DNA of 64,000 nucleotides from Actinomadura madurae (lineage in GTDB: Bacteria; Actinomycetota; Actinomycetes; Streptosporangiales; Streptosporangiaceae). This document shows, one piece after another, positions 7,663 to 17,245 of this stretch. The notes beneath the pieces are model-generated. The model had not been told where the DNA came from. It was given only the letters and a program-made list of their open reading frames with translations, and searched no databases. The stretch spans positions 20,980 to 84,979 of the forward strand of contig NZ_FOVH01000029.1 in NCBI RefSeq assembly GCF_900115095.1, read 5' to 3'. The translations under genes were made by a program, and so were the position numbers. Within the stretch, counting starts at the first letter, position 1. Each line of letters opens with the position of its first letter.

Positions 7663-10600
7663 GCGGTGGAACGATGACGCGCACGCACCTGATCGACGGC
7701 CACTGGGACGGCCCCGAACCGGAGACGGTGGCAGGGATCCTGCGGCACCACCTCCGGCGGACGCCGGACCGGCTCGCGTACCGGTTCCTGACCGGGACGG
7801 GCGGGCAGAGCGAGTCCTGGACCTACCGGGACCTGGACGCGCGCGCCCGCGCCGTGGCGGGACGGCTCCAGCGGGAGGGGCTGCGGAACCGGCCCGTCCT
7901 GCTGCTCCTGCCGCCCGGCCTGGAGTACGTCGCGGGGTTCCTCGGCTGCCTGTACGCGGGCGCGATCGCGGTCCCCGCCTACCCGCCGGACACCGGGCGG
8001 ACCGGCCAGACCCTGGACCGGCTCGCCGTCATCGCCCGGAACGTGCGGGCGGGGTGGGCGCTCGTGGACGAGGAGCAGAAGCGCTCCCTGGAGACCGGGG
8101 CCGGAAGCCGTGGCGAGCTGGGCGCGACCGGGATCCGCTGGCTGGCGAGCACAGACTGCGGCCCGGACGACGCGGACGCGTACGCCGATCCCGGGGTGAG
8201 CCCGGGATCGCTGGCGTTCCTTCAGTACACCTCCGGCTCCACCGCGACGCCGAAGGGCGTCATGGTCAGCAACGAGAACCTGGTCGCCAACCTCCGGACG
8301 ATCCACCTGACGCTGGAGCACGACCGCGACTCCGCCCTGGTGTCCTGGCTCCCGCCGTACCACGACATGGGGCTGATCGGCGGCCTGCTGACGCCGCTGT
8401 ACGGGGGTCTCCCGGCGCACCTCATGGCGCCGAGGACGTTCATCCAGCGTCCACTGCTGTGGCTGGAGACGATCTCCGAGACCCGCGCGACGACCGCGAC
8501 CTCCCCGAACTTCGGCTTCGACTACTGCCTGCGCAGGATCTCCGCCGGGCAGGCGGCCGGGCTCGACCTGCGCTCCTGGCGGCTGGCGCTCAACGGCGCC
8601 GAGCCGGTGCGCGCCGACACCCTGGACCGGTTCGCCGAGCGGTTCGCGCCCTGCGGCTTCGACCGGCGGGCGCTGCTGCCCTGCTACGGGCTGGCGGAGG
8701 CGACCCTGCTGGTCAGCGGGGCCGCCGCCGGGCGGGAACCACAGGTCGGGACGCTCGACGCCGAGGCGCTGGAGAACGGCCGCGCCGAACCCGCGGCGGA
8801 GGGGCGCCGCTCCGTCCGCAGCGTCGGCTGCGGGCCCGCCGCCGACCGCGTCGGCGTCGCGATCGTCGACCCGGCCACCCGGCGGCGCCTCCCCGCCGGC
8901 CGGGTCGGCGAGATCTGGGTCAGCGGGCCGGGCGTCGCCCGCGGGTACTGGCGCGACTCGGGCGCCACCCGCGAGACGTTCCAGGCCCGGATCGAGGACG
9001 GGGACGGCACCGCGCACCTGCGCACCGGCGACCTCGGCTTCGAGCGGGACGGCGAGCTGCACGTCGTCGGGCGGCTGAAGGACGTCGTGATCGTCCAGGG
9101 CCGCAACCACTACCCGCAGGACGTCGAGCTGACCGTGGAGCGCGCGGACGGCGCGGTCCGCGCGGGCTGCGGCGCCGCGTTCGCCGTCGACGTCGACGGC
9201 GCCGAGGAGATGGTCGTCGTCTTCGAGGTGGACGGGAACCGCGCCGGGGACACCGGTGAGCTGCTCGCCCGGCTCCGCGCCGCCATCGCCCGCGACCACG
9301 ACGTCTCGCCACACGCGATCGTCCTGGTCGGGCGGGCGTCCGTGGGCAGGACGACCAGCGGCAAGATCCAGCGGCAGGGCTGCCGGCGGGCGTTCCTGTC
9401 CCTCGCCCTGCCGGTCGTCGCGGCGAGCGTGGTCCGCGAGTCCGGTTCCGCCGCGGCCACGGCCGCGGCGCCGGACCGGGCGAGGATCCTCGGCCTCATC
9501 GGGTCCGCGACCGGCCGGACGGACGTCGGGCGGTGCTCGCTCGCCGACCTCGGCCTGGACTACACCGGCCTGCTGGATCTCGCCGCTCGGCTGGAACGCG
9601 ACCTCGGCCTGCGCGTGCCCATGGGCGAGCTGCTCACGGACCCCACCGTGCCCGCGCTGCTGAGACTCCTCGGCGCGGACGAGGACCGCGCGCCCGCCGG
9701 GCACCCGGCGCCCGGGGCGTCCGGCCGCAGCGCGGCCGACATCGAGGCGTGGCTGGTGGAGAAGGTCGCCGCCCGGCTCGGGCTGCCCGCGCGGACGATC
9801 GGCACGACCGTCCCGTTCGCGACGCTCGGCCTCGCGTCCAGGACGGCGGTCGCCATCGTCGAGGAGCTCGGGGCCTGGCTCGGACGCGACCTCGCGCCGA
9901 GCACCGTCTTCGAGCGTCCCACCATCCGCGATGTGGCGGACCTCCTCGGCGCCGAACCCGAACCCGGCGCGCGTCCCGTCCCCCGGAGCGATGAGCCGGG
10001 ACCCGCGGAACCGGTCGCGGTCGTCGGGATCGGCTGCCGCTTCCCGGGCGCGCCCGACCCCGACGGGTACTGGCGGCTGCTCCTCGACGGGCGGGACGCC
10101 GTCGCCGGCGTGCCCGCCGGACGCTGGGACGCCGCCGGGGTCGACGCGCCGGCCAGGGGCGGGTTCCTCGACCAGATCGACCGGTTCGACGCCCGCTTCT
10201 TCGGGATCTCCGCGCGCGAGGCCGAGCGCATGGACCCCCAGCAGCGCCTCCTCCTGGAGGTCGCCTGGGAGGCCTTCGAGGACGCGGGCATCGCCCCGGA
10301 CGGCGCGGCGGGCGGCGACACAGGCGTGTTCGTCGGCATCAGCAGCCACGACTACGGCGACCTCCAGATGAACGACCCCGCGTCCGTCGACGTGTACGCG
10401 GCGACCGGCACCGCGCACTCCATCGCGGCGAACCGGCTGTCGTACCACTTCGACCTGCGCGGGCCGAGCCTGGCGATCGACACCGCCTGCTCGTCCTCGC
10501 TCGTCGCGGTGCACGCCGCCTGCCGGAGCCTGCGCGCCGGCGAGTGCGGCATGGCGCTCGCGGGCGGCGTCAACCTGCTGATCAACCCGGTGCTGTCCGT

Positions 10601-13600
10601 CGCGTTCGCGCGGGGCGGGATGCTGTCGCCGGACGGGGCGTGCCGCACCTTCGACGACGCGGCCGGCGGGTACGTGCGCGGCGAGGGCGCCGGCCTGGTC
10701 TGCCTGAAGCCGCTGTCCCGGGCCCGCGCCGACGGCGACCGGATCTACGCCGTGATCACCGGCGCGGCCGTCGGGCACGGGGGCCGCGCCAACGGCCTCA
10801 CCGCGCCGAAGGGATCGGCGCAGCGCGCGGTGATCGAGCGGGCGCTCGCCGAGGCGGGCACCGGCGGCCGGGGGATCGACTACGTCGAGGCGCACGGCAC
10901 CGGCACCGCCCTCGGCGACCCGGTCGAGTGGGAGACGCTCGCCGCCGTGTACGGCGCGGGCCGGGCCGCGGACGCGCCCTGCCCGGTCGGTTCCGTCAAG
11001 GCCAACATCGGGCATCTGGAGGCGGCGGCCGGCATCGCCGGGCTGATCAAGTCCGCGCTGGCCGTCTGGCACGGGGAGCTGCCCCCGCAGCTGCACTTCA
11101 CCACCCCGAACCGCCATCTGACCTGGGAGGGCTCCGGCCTCACCGTGCTGACCGGGCCGGCCGGGCGGACCCGCGTCCCGCCGTCCCGGATCGCCGTCAG
11201 CTCGTTCGGGTTCGGCGGCGCCAACGCGCACGTGATCGTCGGACGCGCGGACGAGGCGCGCCCCGCCGAGCGGCCGGGGCCCGAGCGGCCCGTCCAGGCG
11301 CTCTGCCTGTCCGCGCACACGCCGACCGCGCTCGCGACCCTCGCCCGGCGGTACCGGGCGCACATCGCGGCTCGGCCGGACGTGGAGCTCGCCGACCTGT
11401 GCCACGCGGCGAACACCGGCCGCGCCGCGCTCGGGCACCGCGCCGCCATCACCGCGCGGTCGATGACCGAACTGGGCGGGGCCCTCACGGCGCTGGCGTC
11501 CGGCGAGGCGTCCGCCGGCGTGCTGCGGGGGGAGCCCGCCGGACGCGGTCCCCGCGCGGCGTTCCTGTTCAGCGGGCAGGGCACGCAGTACCCGGGCATG
11601 GGACGCGGGCTCTACGAGTCCAGCCCGGTGTTCGCGGAGGTCATCGACCGGGCCGACGAGGTGCTGCGCCCGCTGATCGGCGGTTCGCTCCGCGACCTCG
11701 TCTTCACCGAGGACGATCCGGCCCGGCTGAAGGCCACCCGGTACTGCCAGCCGGCCCTGGTCGCCGTCGAGGTCGCGCTCGCGCGGCTGTGGGAGTCGAT
11801 CGGCGTCCGGCCGGCGGGCGTGCTCGGCCACAGCGTCGGCGCTTTCGCGGCGGCGTGCGTCGCGGGCGCGCTGACCCTGGAGGACGCGCTCACCCTCGCC
11901 GCGACCCGCGGCCGCCTCATGGACGAGCTGCCCGGCTCCGGCGCGATGATCGCCTGTGCCGGGGACGCGGCGGCGATCGAGTCGGCCGCCGCCGCGAGCC
12001 CCGCGGTCGCGGTCGCCGCCGCCAACGCGCCCGGCCACCTCGTCCTGTCCGGCCCGGAGGAGGAGATCGGGCGGCTCACCGGCGACCTCCAGGCGAAGGG
12101 CGTCACCGTCCGGCGCCTCGCCGTCTCGCACGCCTTCCACTCGCCGCTGATGGACGGCGCCGCCGAGCCGCTGCGGGAGGCCGCCCGCGCGGTCGCGGCC
12201 CGCGAGCCGGACATCCCGTGGATCTCCGACCACACCGGCGAGGCCATGGGCCGTCCCGACGCCGGGTACTGGGCCGGCCACCTGCTCGGCACCGTCCGGT
12301 TCACCGACGGTGTCGGCGCCCTCCGGCGCCTCGGCTGCGACGCGTTCGTGGAGGCGGGGCCGCACCCCGCCCTCCTCGGCCTGGTGCGCGCCGGGCTCGC
12401 GGACGCCGCCGGGACCGTGCTGTCGCTGCCGTCCCTGCGCCGCGGGGGAGACGACTGGCAGACGTTCCTGCGGTCGGCCGGCCGCTGGTACTGCGCGGGC
12501 GGCGGCGTCCGGTGGGCCGGCCTCGACGCCGGGCGCCCGCGGCGCCGGGTCCCGGTGCCCCACGCGGTGTTCGAACGCAGCCCCTACTGGCTCGGACAGC
12601 GAAGGGAGATCGAAGTGAACGGCAACGGATACGGGCACGCCGGCCGGACGGAGGGGGCGGCGGCGCCGGGCGCCGAGGCCGGCAGGGTCCTGGCCTGCGT
12701 CGCCCAGGTCTCCGGCTTCCCCGCCGACCAGATCCCGCCCCACGCCCACGTCGGCAGCGAGCTGGGGCTCGACTCGCTCATGAAGGGCGAGCTGGAACGC
12801 CGCCTCGCCCCGATGTACCCCGGCCGGGTCGCGGAGCTCCGCCACACCCTGCCCGAGGACTTCACCGTCGCCCAGCTCCTCGACGCCCTCGGCATCGCCG
12901 ATGCGGCCCCGCCTGCTCGGGCGTACGAGCCCGCCGTCCAGGCACCGCCCGCCGCGCCCACCCCGGCCCCCGCCCCCGCACCCGCTCCGGCGCCCGCCCC
13001 GGCACCGGCTCCGGTGCCGGAGGAGCCGCGGCCGGTGGTGATCCAGCGGCGGTTCGAGGAGTGGGACGAGTACGCCGAGATGCTGGAGCGGCTCCGGCTG
13101 ATCGAGTCGAGCGGCCCGAACGCCTACGAGCGCGTCCACGACGGGTTCAACTCCGGCCTGATCCAGATGCACGGCCGCCGGATGGTCAACTTCTCGGCGT
13201 TCAACTACCTGGCGCTGTCCTCCCACCCCCGGCTGCGCGCGGCGGCCAAGGCGGCCATCGACCGCTACGGGACGTCCTGCTCGGCGACCCCGCTGCTGTG
13301 CGGGGAGACGCCGCTGCACCACGAACTGGAGGCGGAGATCGCCGGGTTCCTCGGCACCGAGGCCGCGATCGTGTTCGCCGGCGGGCACGCCACCAACGTC
13401 GCGACCGTCGGGCACCTGTTCGGACCCGAGGACCTCGTCCTGCACGACGAGTGGATCCACGACAGCACGGTTCGCGGCACCCTCCTGTCGGGCGCCCGCC
13501 GCCGGTCGTTCCCGCACAACGACTGGCAGGCCCTCGACCGCGTCCTCGGCGCGATGCGCGGCCGGTACCGGCGGGCCGTCGTCGTCATCGAGGGCGCCTA

Positions 13601-15329
13601 CAGCCAGGACGGCGACTTCCCCGACCTGCCCCGCTTCATCGAGGTCAAGCGGCGCCACGACGCGATGCTGATGATCGACGAGGCGCACTCGCTCGGCGTC
13701 CTCGGCCGGACGGGACGCGGCATCGGCGAGCACTTCGGGGTGGACCCGGGCGACGTCGACCTCTGGATGGGGACGCTCAGCAAGGCCATCGGCAGCCTCG
13801 GCGGCTACATCGCGGCGCGCCGCCCGCTCATCCAGTTCATGAAGTACACGACGCCGCTCTACATCTTCAGCACCGGGATCTCCCCGGCCAGCGCCGCCGC
13901 CGCGCTGGAGGCGTTCCGTGTCATCCGGGACGAGCCCGAGCGGGTCGCGCGGCTGCGCGAGCTGGCGGAGCACTTCCGGAGCGCGGCCCGCGCCCGCGGC
14001 CTCGACACCGGCGTCTCGCGCGAGACCGCCGTCATCCCCATCATCGTCGGCGACTGGGGCCGGGCCATGGAGATCTCCAGCGCGCTGCTCGACCGCGGCG
14101 TGAACGTGATGCCGATCGGCCACCCGGCCGTGCCGCGCGACAAGTGCCGGCTCAGGTTCTTCGTCAACGCAGACCACCGCGAAGCCGACCTCGACCGCTC
14201 CCTCGACCTTCTGGTGGACGCCATGGACCCGACCTCGCAGAACAAGAGAACGCCGTACGAGCCGTCGCACGTGCCGCGCCACCGCACGTCGCCGCGCGTG
14301 GAGGACAGGGCCGAGACGGGCGGCGCCGACGTGCTCGTCACCGGCGCGTCCGGGTTCATCGGCGGCCACCTGACCCGGCGGCTGACCGAGATCGGGCACC
14401 GCGTCCGCGTCCTGGTCCGGGAGGGGAGCGACCGGTCGGCGTTCGCGGACCTGCCCGTCGAGGTCGAGGTGGGGTCGCTGACCGACCTCGACGCGCTGCT
14501 GCGCGCCACCGCCGGAGTCCGGCACGTCTACAACTGCGCGGGCAAGTCCGCCGACTGGGGGCCGTGGGAGGAGTTCGAGCAGGCCAACGTCACCGGCTGC
14601 CGCAACCTGGTCGACGCCGCGCACCACGCGGGCACCGTCGAGCGGTTCGTGCACCTCAGCACCACCGACGTGTACGGGTACCCGGTCCGGCCGTGCGACG
14701 AGCGCACCGAGCCGAAGGACATCGGCCTGCCCTACAACCGCAGCAAGGTCCTCGGCGAGAGGGCGGTGAGGCGGGCCGCCGAGAAGGCGGGCCTGCCGCT
14801 CACGGTCATCCGGCCGGTGTCGGTGTACGGGCCGCGTAGCAAGGACTTCGTCATCGAGATCGCGAACCTGCTGAAGAGCCGGCAGATGGTCTACGTCCGC
14901 AAGGGCACGGCCCCGGCCGGGCTCCTCTACGTCGGCAACGCCGTGGACGGCATGATCGCCGCCTGCGGGTCGGACGCCGCCGCCGGGAAGGCCTACAACC
15001 TGCGGGACCCGGAGACGGTCACCTGGCGGGAGTACATCGAGGCGCTCGCCGCCGGGCTGGGCGTCCGGCCGCCCGCGGTGAGCCTGCCCCGCCCGCTGGC
15101 CGCCGGCGTCGCGGGCGCGGCGGAGAAGGTGTACGGGACGCTGCGCCTGAAGTCCCGTCCCGTGCTCACGCGGCACGCCGTGCATCTGCTGGAGCGCGAC
15201 CAGTCCTACCCGATCGACCGGGCCCGCGAGGACTTCGGCTTCAAGGGCGAGGTCGCCTTCGAGGAGGGCATGGCACGGACGATCGAATGGCTGGAGTCCC
15301 CCGAAGGCCGCGAGCACCTCGGTGGCTGA
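7659..15329 (+). CDS. redL: RedL megasynthase fused to a RedK reductase domain
   Basis: A 2556-residue protein in one unbroken frame. Order: fatty acyl-AMP ligase (about 1-600, QYTSGSTATPKG); degenerate ACP (about 610-675, Tyr635 in LGLDYTG in place of Ser); ACP (about 690-765, Ser727 in LGLASRT); KS (about 783-1200, Cys944, His1079, His1119 all present); AT (about 1290-1600, Ser1392 in GHSVG, HAFH motif for malonyl-CoA); ACP (Ser1706 in LGLDSL); a Pro/Ala repeat linker; alpha-oxoamine synthase (about 1795-2200, Lys2042 in TLSKAIGS); and a RedK-like NAD(P)-dependent 3-beta-HSD/epimerase domain (about 2224-2556, VTGASGFIGG and YNRSK). It activates the fatty acid, adds malonate, condenses with glycine to the 4-keto-2-alkyl-dihydropyrrole, and the RedK part reduces it to the 2-alkylpyrrole. 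In S. coelicolor RedL and RedK are separate. ATG at 7674 behind GGTGGA is an alternative start. Confidence 0.92.
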   Translation: MSGGTMTRTHLIDGHWDGPEPETVAGILRHHLRRTPDRLAYRFLTGTGGQSESWTYRDLDARARAVAGRLQREGLRNRPVLLLLPPGLEYVAGFLGCLYAGAIAVPAYPPDTGRTGQTLDRLAVIARNVRAGWALVDEEQKRSLETGAGSRGELGATGIRWLASTDCGPDDADAYADPGVSPGSLAFLQYTSGSTATPKGVMVSNENLVANLRTIHLTLEHDRDSALVSWLPPYHDMGLIGGLLTPLYGGLPAHLMAPRTFIQRPLLWLETISETRATTATSPNFGFDYCLRRISAGQAAGLDLRSWRLALNGAEPVRADTLDRFAERFAPCGFDRRALLPCYGLAEATLLVSGAAAGREPQVGTLDAEALENGRAEPAAEGRRSVRSVGCGPAADRVGVAIVDPATRRRLPAGRVGEIWVSGPGVARGYWRDSGATRETFQARIEDGDGTAHLRTGDLGFERDGELHVVGRLKDVVIVQGRNHYPQDVELTVERADGAVRAGCGAAFAVDVDGAEEMVVVFEVDGNRAGDTGELLARLRAAIARDHDVSPHAIVLVGRASVGRTTSGKIQRQGCRRAFLSLALPVVAASVVRESGSAAATAAAPDRARILGLIGSATGRTDVGRCSLADLGLDYTGLLDLAARLERDLGLRVPMGELLTDPTVPALLRLLGADEDRAPAGHPAPGASGRSAADIEAWLVEKVAARLGLPARTIGTTVPFATLGLASRTAVAIVEELGAWLGRDLAPSTVFERPTIRDVADLLGAEPEPGARPVPRSDEPGPAEPVAVVGIGCRFPGAPDPDGYWRLLLDGRDAVAGVPAGRWDAAGVDAPARGGFLDQIDRFDARFFGISAREAERMDPQQRLLLEVAWEAFEDAGIAPDGAAGGDTGVFVGISSHDYGDLQMNDPASVDVYAATGTAHSIAANRLSYHFDLRGPSLAIDTACSSSLVAVHAACRSLRAGECGMALAGGVNLLINPVLSVAFARGGMLSPDGACRTFDDAAGGYVRGEGAGLVCLKPLSRARADGDRIYAVITGAAVGHGGRANGLTAPKGSAQRAVIERALAEAGTGGRGIDYVEAHGTGTALGDPVEWETLAAVYGAGRAADAPCPVGSVKANIGHLEAAAGIAGLIKSALAVWHGELPPQLHFTTPNRHLTWEGSGLTVLTGPAGRTRVPPSRIAVSSFGFGGANAHVIVGRADEARPAERPGPERPVQALCLSAHTPTALATLARRYRAHIAARPDVELADLCHAANTGRAALGHRAAITARSMTELGGALTALASGEASAGVLRGEPAGRGPRAAFLFSGQGTQYPGMGRGLYESSPVFAEVIDRADEVLRPLIGGSLRDLVFTEDDPARLKATRYCQPALVAVEVALARLWESIGVRPAGVLGHSVGAFAAACVAGALTLEDALTLAATRGRLMDELPGSGAMIACAGDAAAIESAAAASPAVAVAAANAPGHLVLSGPEEEIGRLTGDLQAKGVTVRRLAVSHAFHSPLMDGAAEPLREAARAVAAREPDIPWISDHTGEAMGRPDAGYWAGHLLGTVRFTDGVGALRRLGCDAFVEAGPHPALLGLVRAGLADAAGTVLSLPSLRRGGDDWQTFLRSAGRWYCAGGGVRWAGLDAGRPRRRVPVPHAVFERSPYWLGQRREIEVNGNGYGHAGRTEGAAAPGAEAGRVLACVAQVSGFPADQIPPHAHVGSELGLDSLMKGELERRLAPMYPGRVAELRHTLPEDFTVAQLLDALGIADAAPPARAYEPAVQAPPAAPTPAPAPAPAPAPAPAPAPVPEEPRPVVIQRRFEEWDEYAEMLERLRLIESSGPNAYERVHDGFNSGLIQMHGRRMVNFSAFNYLALSSHPRLRAAAKAAIDRYGTSCSATPLLCGETPLHHELEAEIAGFLGTEAAIVFAGGHATNVATVGHLFGPEDLVLHDEWIHDSTVRGTLLSGARRRSFPHNDWQALDRVLGAMRGRYRRAVVVIEGAYSQDGDFPDLPRFIEVKRRHDAMLMIDEAHSLGVLGRTGRGIGEHFGVDPGDVDLWMGTLSKAIGSLGGYIAARRPLIQFMKYTTPLYIFSTGISPASAAAALEAFRVIRDEPERVARLRELAEHFRSAARARGLDTGVSRETAVIPIIVGDWGRAMEISSALLDRGVNVMPIGHPAVPRDKCRLRFFVNADHREADLDRSLDLLVDAMDPTSQNKRTPYEPSHVPRHRTSPRVEDRAETGGADVLVTGASGFIGGHLTRRLTEIGHRVRVLVREGSDRSAFADLPVEVEVGSLTDLDALLRATAGVRHVYNCAGKSADWGPWEEFEQANVTGCRNLVDAAHHAGTVERFVHLSTTDVYGYPVRPCDERTEPKDIGLPYNRSKVLGERAVRRAAEKAGLPLTVIRPVSVYGPRSKDFVIEIANLLKSRQMVYVRKGTAPAGLLYVGNAVDGMIAACGSDAAAGKAYNLRDPETVTWREYIEALAAGLGVRPPAVSLPRPLAAGVAGAAEKVYGTLRLKSRPVLTRHAVHLLERDQSYPIDRAREDFGFKGEVAFEEGMARTIEWLESPEGREHLGG

Positions 15330-16188
15330 CATGTCGACGGGCACAGTGACAGGCACAGTCACGGGCACGGGCATGGTCGCCGCCCGCAGGGCCGGCGGGC
15401 CGTGGTTCCCGGGTGTGACGCCCGACCCCGCCGCGGACGTCCGCCTCGTCTGCTTCCCGCACGCGGGCGGGACGCCCTCGGTCTACCGGGACTGGCACGC
15501 GCACGTCGGCGACCGCGTCCAGGTCGTCCCCGTGCTGCTGCCCGGACGGAGCTTCCGGCTCGGGGAGCCGCCGCGCCGCGAGATGGGGCCGATGGCCGCC
15601 GACATCGCGGCGGCCCTCGTCGGCCAGGGCCTCGCGGACGCGTTCGCGCTGTTCGGACACAGCATGGGCGCGCTGCTCGCCTACGAGGTCGCGTGCGAGC
15701 TGCGAGACGGCGGAGCCGGGGAGCCCGTCCACCTGTTCGTGTCCGGCAGCCGGGCACCGCACTTCTACGGCGCCCGGATCGGTGCGGAGCTCACCGACGA
15801 CGCCCTGCTCGCCATGGTCCGCGACCTCGGCGGGCTCGCCGGCGCGGGCGTCGACCCCGAGGGCGGCGGCGCCGCGTTCGCCCGCCGGATGCCGGTGCTG
15901 CGCGCCGACCTCACCGCGTGCGAGCGCTACCGGTGGGCGCCGCGCCGCCCGCTGGCCTGCCCGATCACGGCGTTCTCCGCGGCCGGCGACCCGATCGCGC
16001 CGCCCGGCCAGGTGGACGAGTGGCGCGAGTACACCTACGGCTCGACGTTGCGCCGGCACCTGCCGGGCGGCCACTTCTACCTGACCGGTCCGGACCGGCC
16101 GGCGCTGCTGCACGAGCTCCGCCGCGAGCTCGGCCGGCACGCCGCCCGCCGGACGCCGGTCTCCACCACCGAACCCGGAGGACTCTGA
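15322..16188 (+). CDS. redJ: Type II thioesterase, RedJ
   Basis: A 288-residue alpha/beta-hydrolase of the type II thioesterase family: VCFPHAGGTPSVYRDW near the N-terminus, nucleophile Ser114 in GHSMGALLAYE, and the late His in LPGGHFYL. In the red pathway RedJ releases the fatty acid (mainly dodecanoate) from RedQ so RedL can activate it, or edits misprimed carriers. Start: GTG at 15322 overlaps redL by 8 bases; ATG at 15331 is also possible. The first residues are a Thr/Gly/Val repeat (TGTVTGTVTGTG) from a GC-rich direct repeat, which looks like slippage DNA and is probably not structured. Confidence 0.87.
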   Translation: MADMSTGTVTGTVTGTGMVAARRAGGPWFPGVTPDPAADVRLVCFPHAGGTPSVYRDWHAHVGDRVQVVPVLLPGRSFRLGEPPRREMGPMAADIAAALVGQGLADAFALFGHSMGALLAYEVACELRDGGAGEPVHLFVSGSRAPHFYGARIGAELTDDALLAMVRDLGGLAGAGVDPEGGGAAFARRMPVLRADLTACERYRWAPRRPLACPITAFSAAGDPIAPPGQVDEWREYTYGSTLRRHLPGGHFYLTGPDRPALLHELRRELGRHAARRTPVSTTEPGGL

Positions 16189-16189
16189 C

Positions 16190-17245
16190 ATGAAAGTCGC
16201 GACCCTGGCCAAGGTGGCCGGCGGCCGTCAGGTTCCGCTGCTGCTGTCTCTGAGCCGGCGGCTGGTCACCCCCGTGTACCGGGCGTCGTTCCTCGCCGCG
16301 GCCTCCGGCAACGGGGTGCTGCGGCGGCTCGCCGTCCGGCCCTGCGACCTGGACACGCTCGCCGCGGCGCTCGACGTCCGCGAGGACCGGCACGTCCTGC
16401 GGGCCTGGCTGGAGATCGGGGTGCGGCTCGGCGAGCTGAAGTTCGACGACGGCTGCTACGCGCTCCGCGGCCGGGCCGCCAAGGCGCTCGGCAAGGCGCG
16501 CAACGACAGTGTCGCCGCCGCGCTGGAGGAGGTCGCGCGGTTCCACCTGCCCGTCCTGCTGGACGCCCCGGCCATGGCCCGCGGTGGACGGCGGCTGACC
16601 CTCCGGGATCAGGACGGCGAGGTCATCGCCCGCTCGACCCGCGTCGTCCAGCCGTTCGTGGAGGAGGCCGTCGGCCGCGCCGTGCCCCGGACCCGCCCGT
16701 GCCGGCTGCTGGAGGTCGGCTGCGGCAGCGGCGTCCACGTCCGGCACGCCGCGTCGCTGAACCCGCGGCTGACCGCGCTGGCGATCGACCTGCAGGACGA
16801 CGTGGCCGCCGCCGCCACCGTGAACATGGCCGAGTGGGGCCTCGCCGACCGGGTGGACGTCCGCCGCGCCGACGTCCGCGACCTCGACATGGAGCCGGTG
16901 TTCGACCTGGTGACCCTGCACAACAACATCTACTACTTCCCCGAGGAGGAGCGGGTGAAGGTGCTGGAGAAGGTGCGCTCCCTGCTGGCCCCCGGCGGCC
17001 GGCTGCTGCTCACCACCCCGTGCCGGGGCGGCGGCATCGGCATGGAGGTCCTCGACCTGTGGTTCGAGTGCGCCGACTTCGGCGGCCCGCTGCCGCACGC
17101 CGACGGCCTCGCCGCGCAGCTGGAGAGCGCGGGCTTCACCGGCGTCCGCGAGCGCCGCCTCATCCCCGGCGAGCAGTTCCGGGCGTTCACCGGCACCAAC
17201 CGCGACCCGGACCACCGCACCGACGCCGAGGAGCTGATCGCATGA
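16190..17245 (+). CDS. redI: SAM-dependent O-methyltransferase, RedI (PigF-like)
   Basis: A 351-residue class I methyltransferase. Residues 1-110 form the winged-helix dimerisation part of small-molecule O-methyltransferases; the SAM fold follows with LLEVGCGSGVHVRHA as motif I, then AIDLQ and LLAPGGRLLLTTPC. RedI/PigF methylates the 4-hydroxy group of 4-hydroxy-2,2-bipyrrole-5-carbaldehyde to give MBC. ATG at 16190 with GGAGG 8 bases before it; four-base overlap (ATGA) with redH. No RedF/PigN helper protein, which assists this step in other clusters, is seen in the window. Confidence 0.88.
   Translation: MKVATLAKVAGGRQVPLLLSLSRRLVTPVYRASFLAAASGNGVLRRLAVRPCDLDTLAAALDVREDRHVLRAWLEIGVRLGELKFDDGCYALRGRAAKALGKARNDSVAAALEEVARFHLPVLLDAPAMARGGRRLTLRDQDGEVIARSTRVVQPFVEEAVGRAVPRTRPCRLLEVGCGSGVHVRHAASLNPRLTALAIDLQDDVAAAATVNMAEWGLADRVDVRRADVRDLDMEPVFDLVTLHNNIYYFPEEERVKVLEKVRSLLAPGGRLLLTTPCRGGGIGMEVLDLWFECADFGGPLPHADGLAAQLESAGFTGVRERRLIPGEQFRAFTGTNRDPDHRTDAEELIA

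Noticed and set aside
12955..13030. Short tandem repeat array (CCGGCCCCCGCC-like) as a mobile or CRISPR repeat
   Set aside because: It encodes the Pro/Ala linker between ACP and oxoamine synthase of RedL; such linkers are common in megasynthases.
7458..15374. 2638-codon open frame on the reverse strand opposite redL
   Set aside because: A GC-rich antisense shadow: compositionally Arg/Gly/Val/Asp-rich, no conserved domain, no RBS. It reflects third-position GC of redL.
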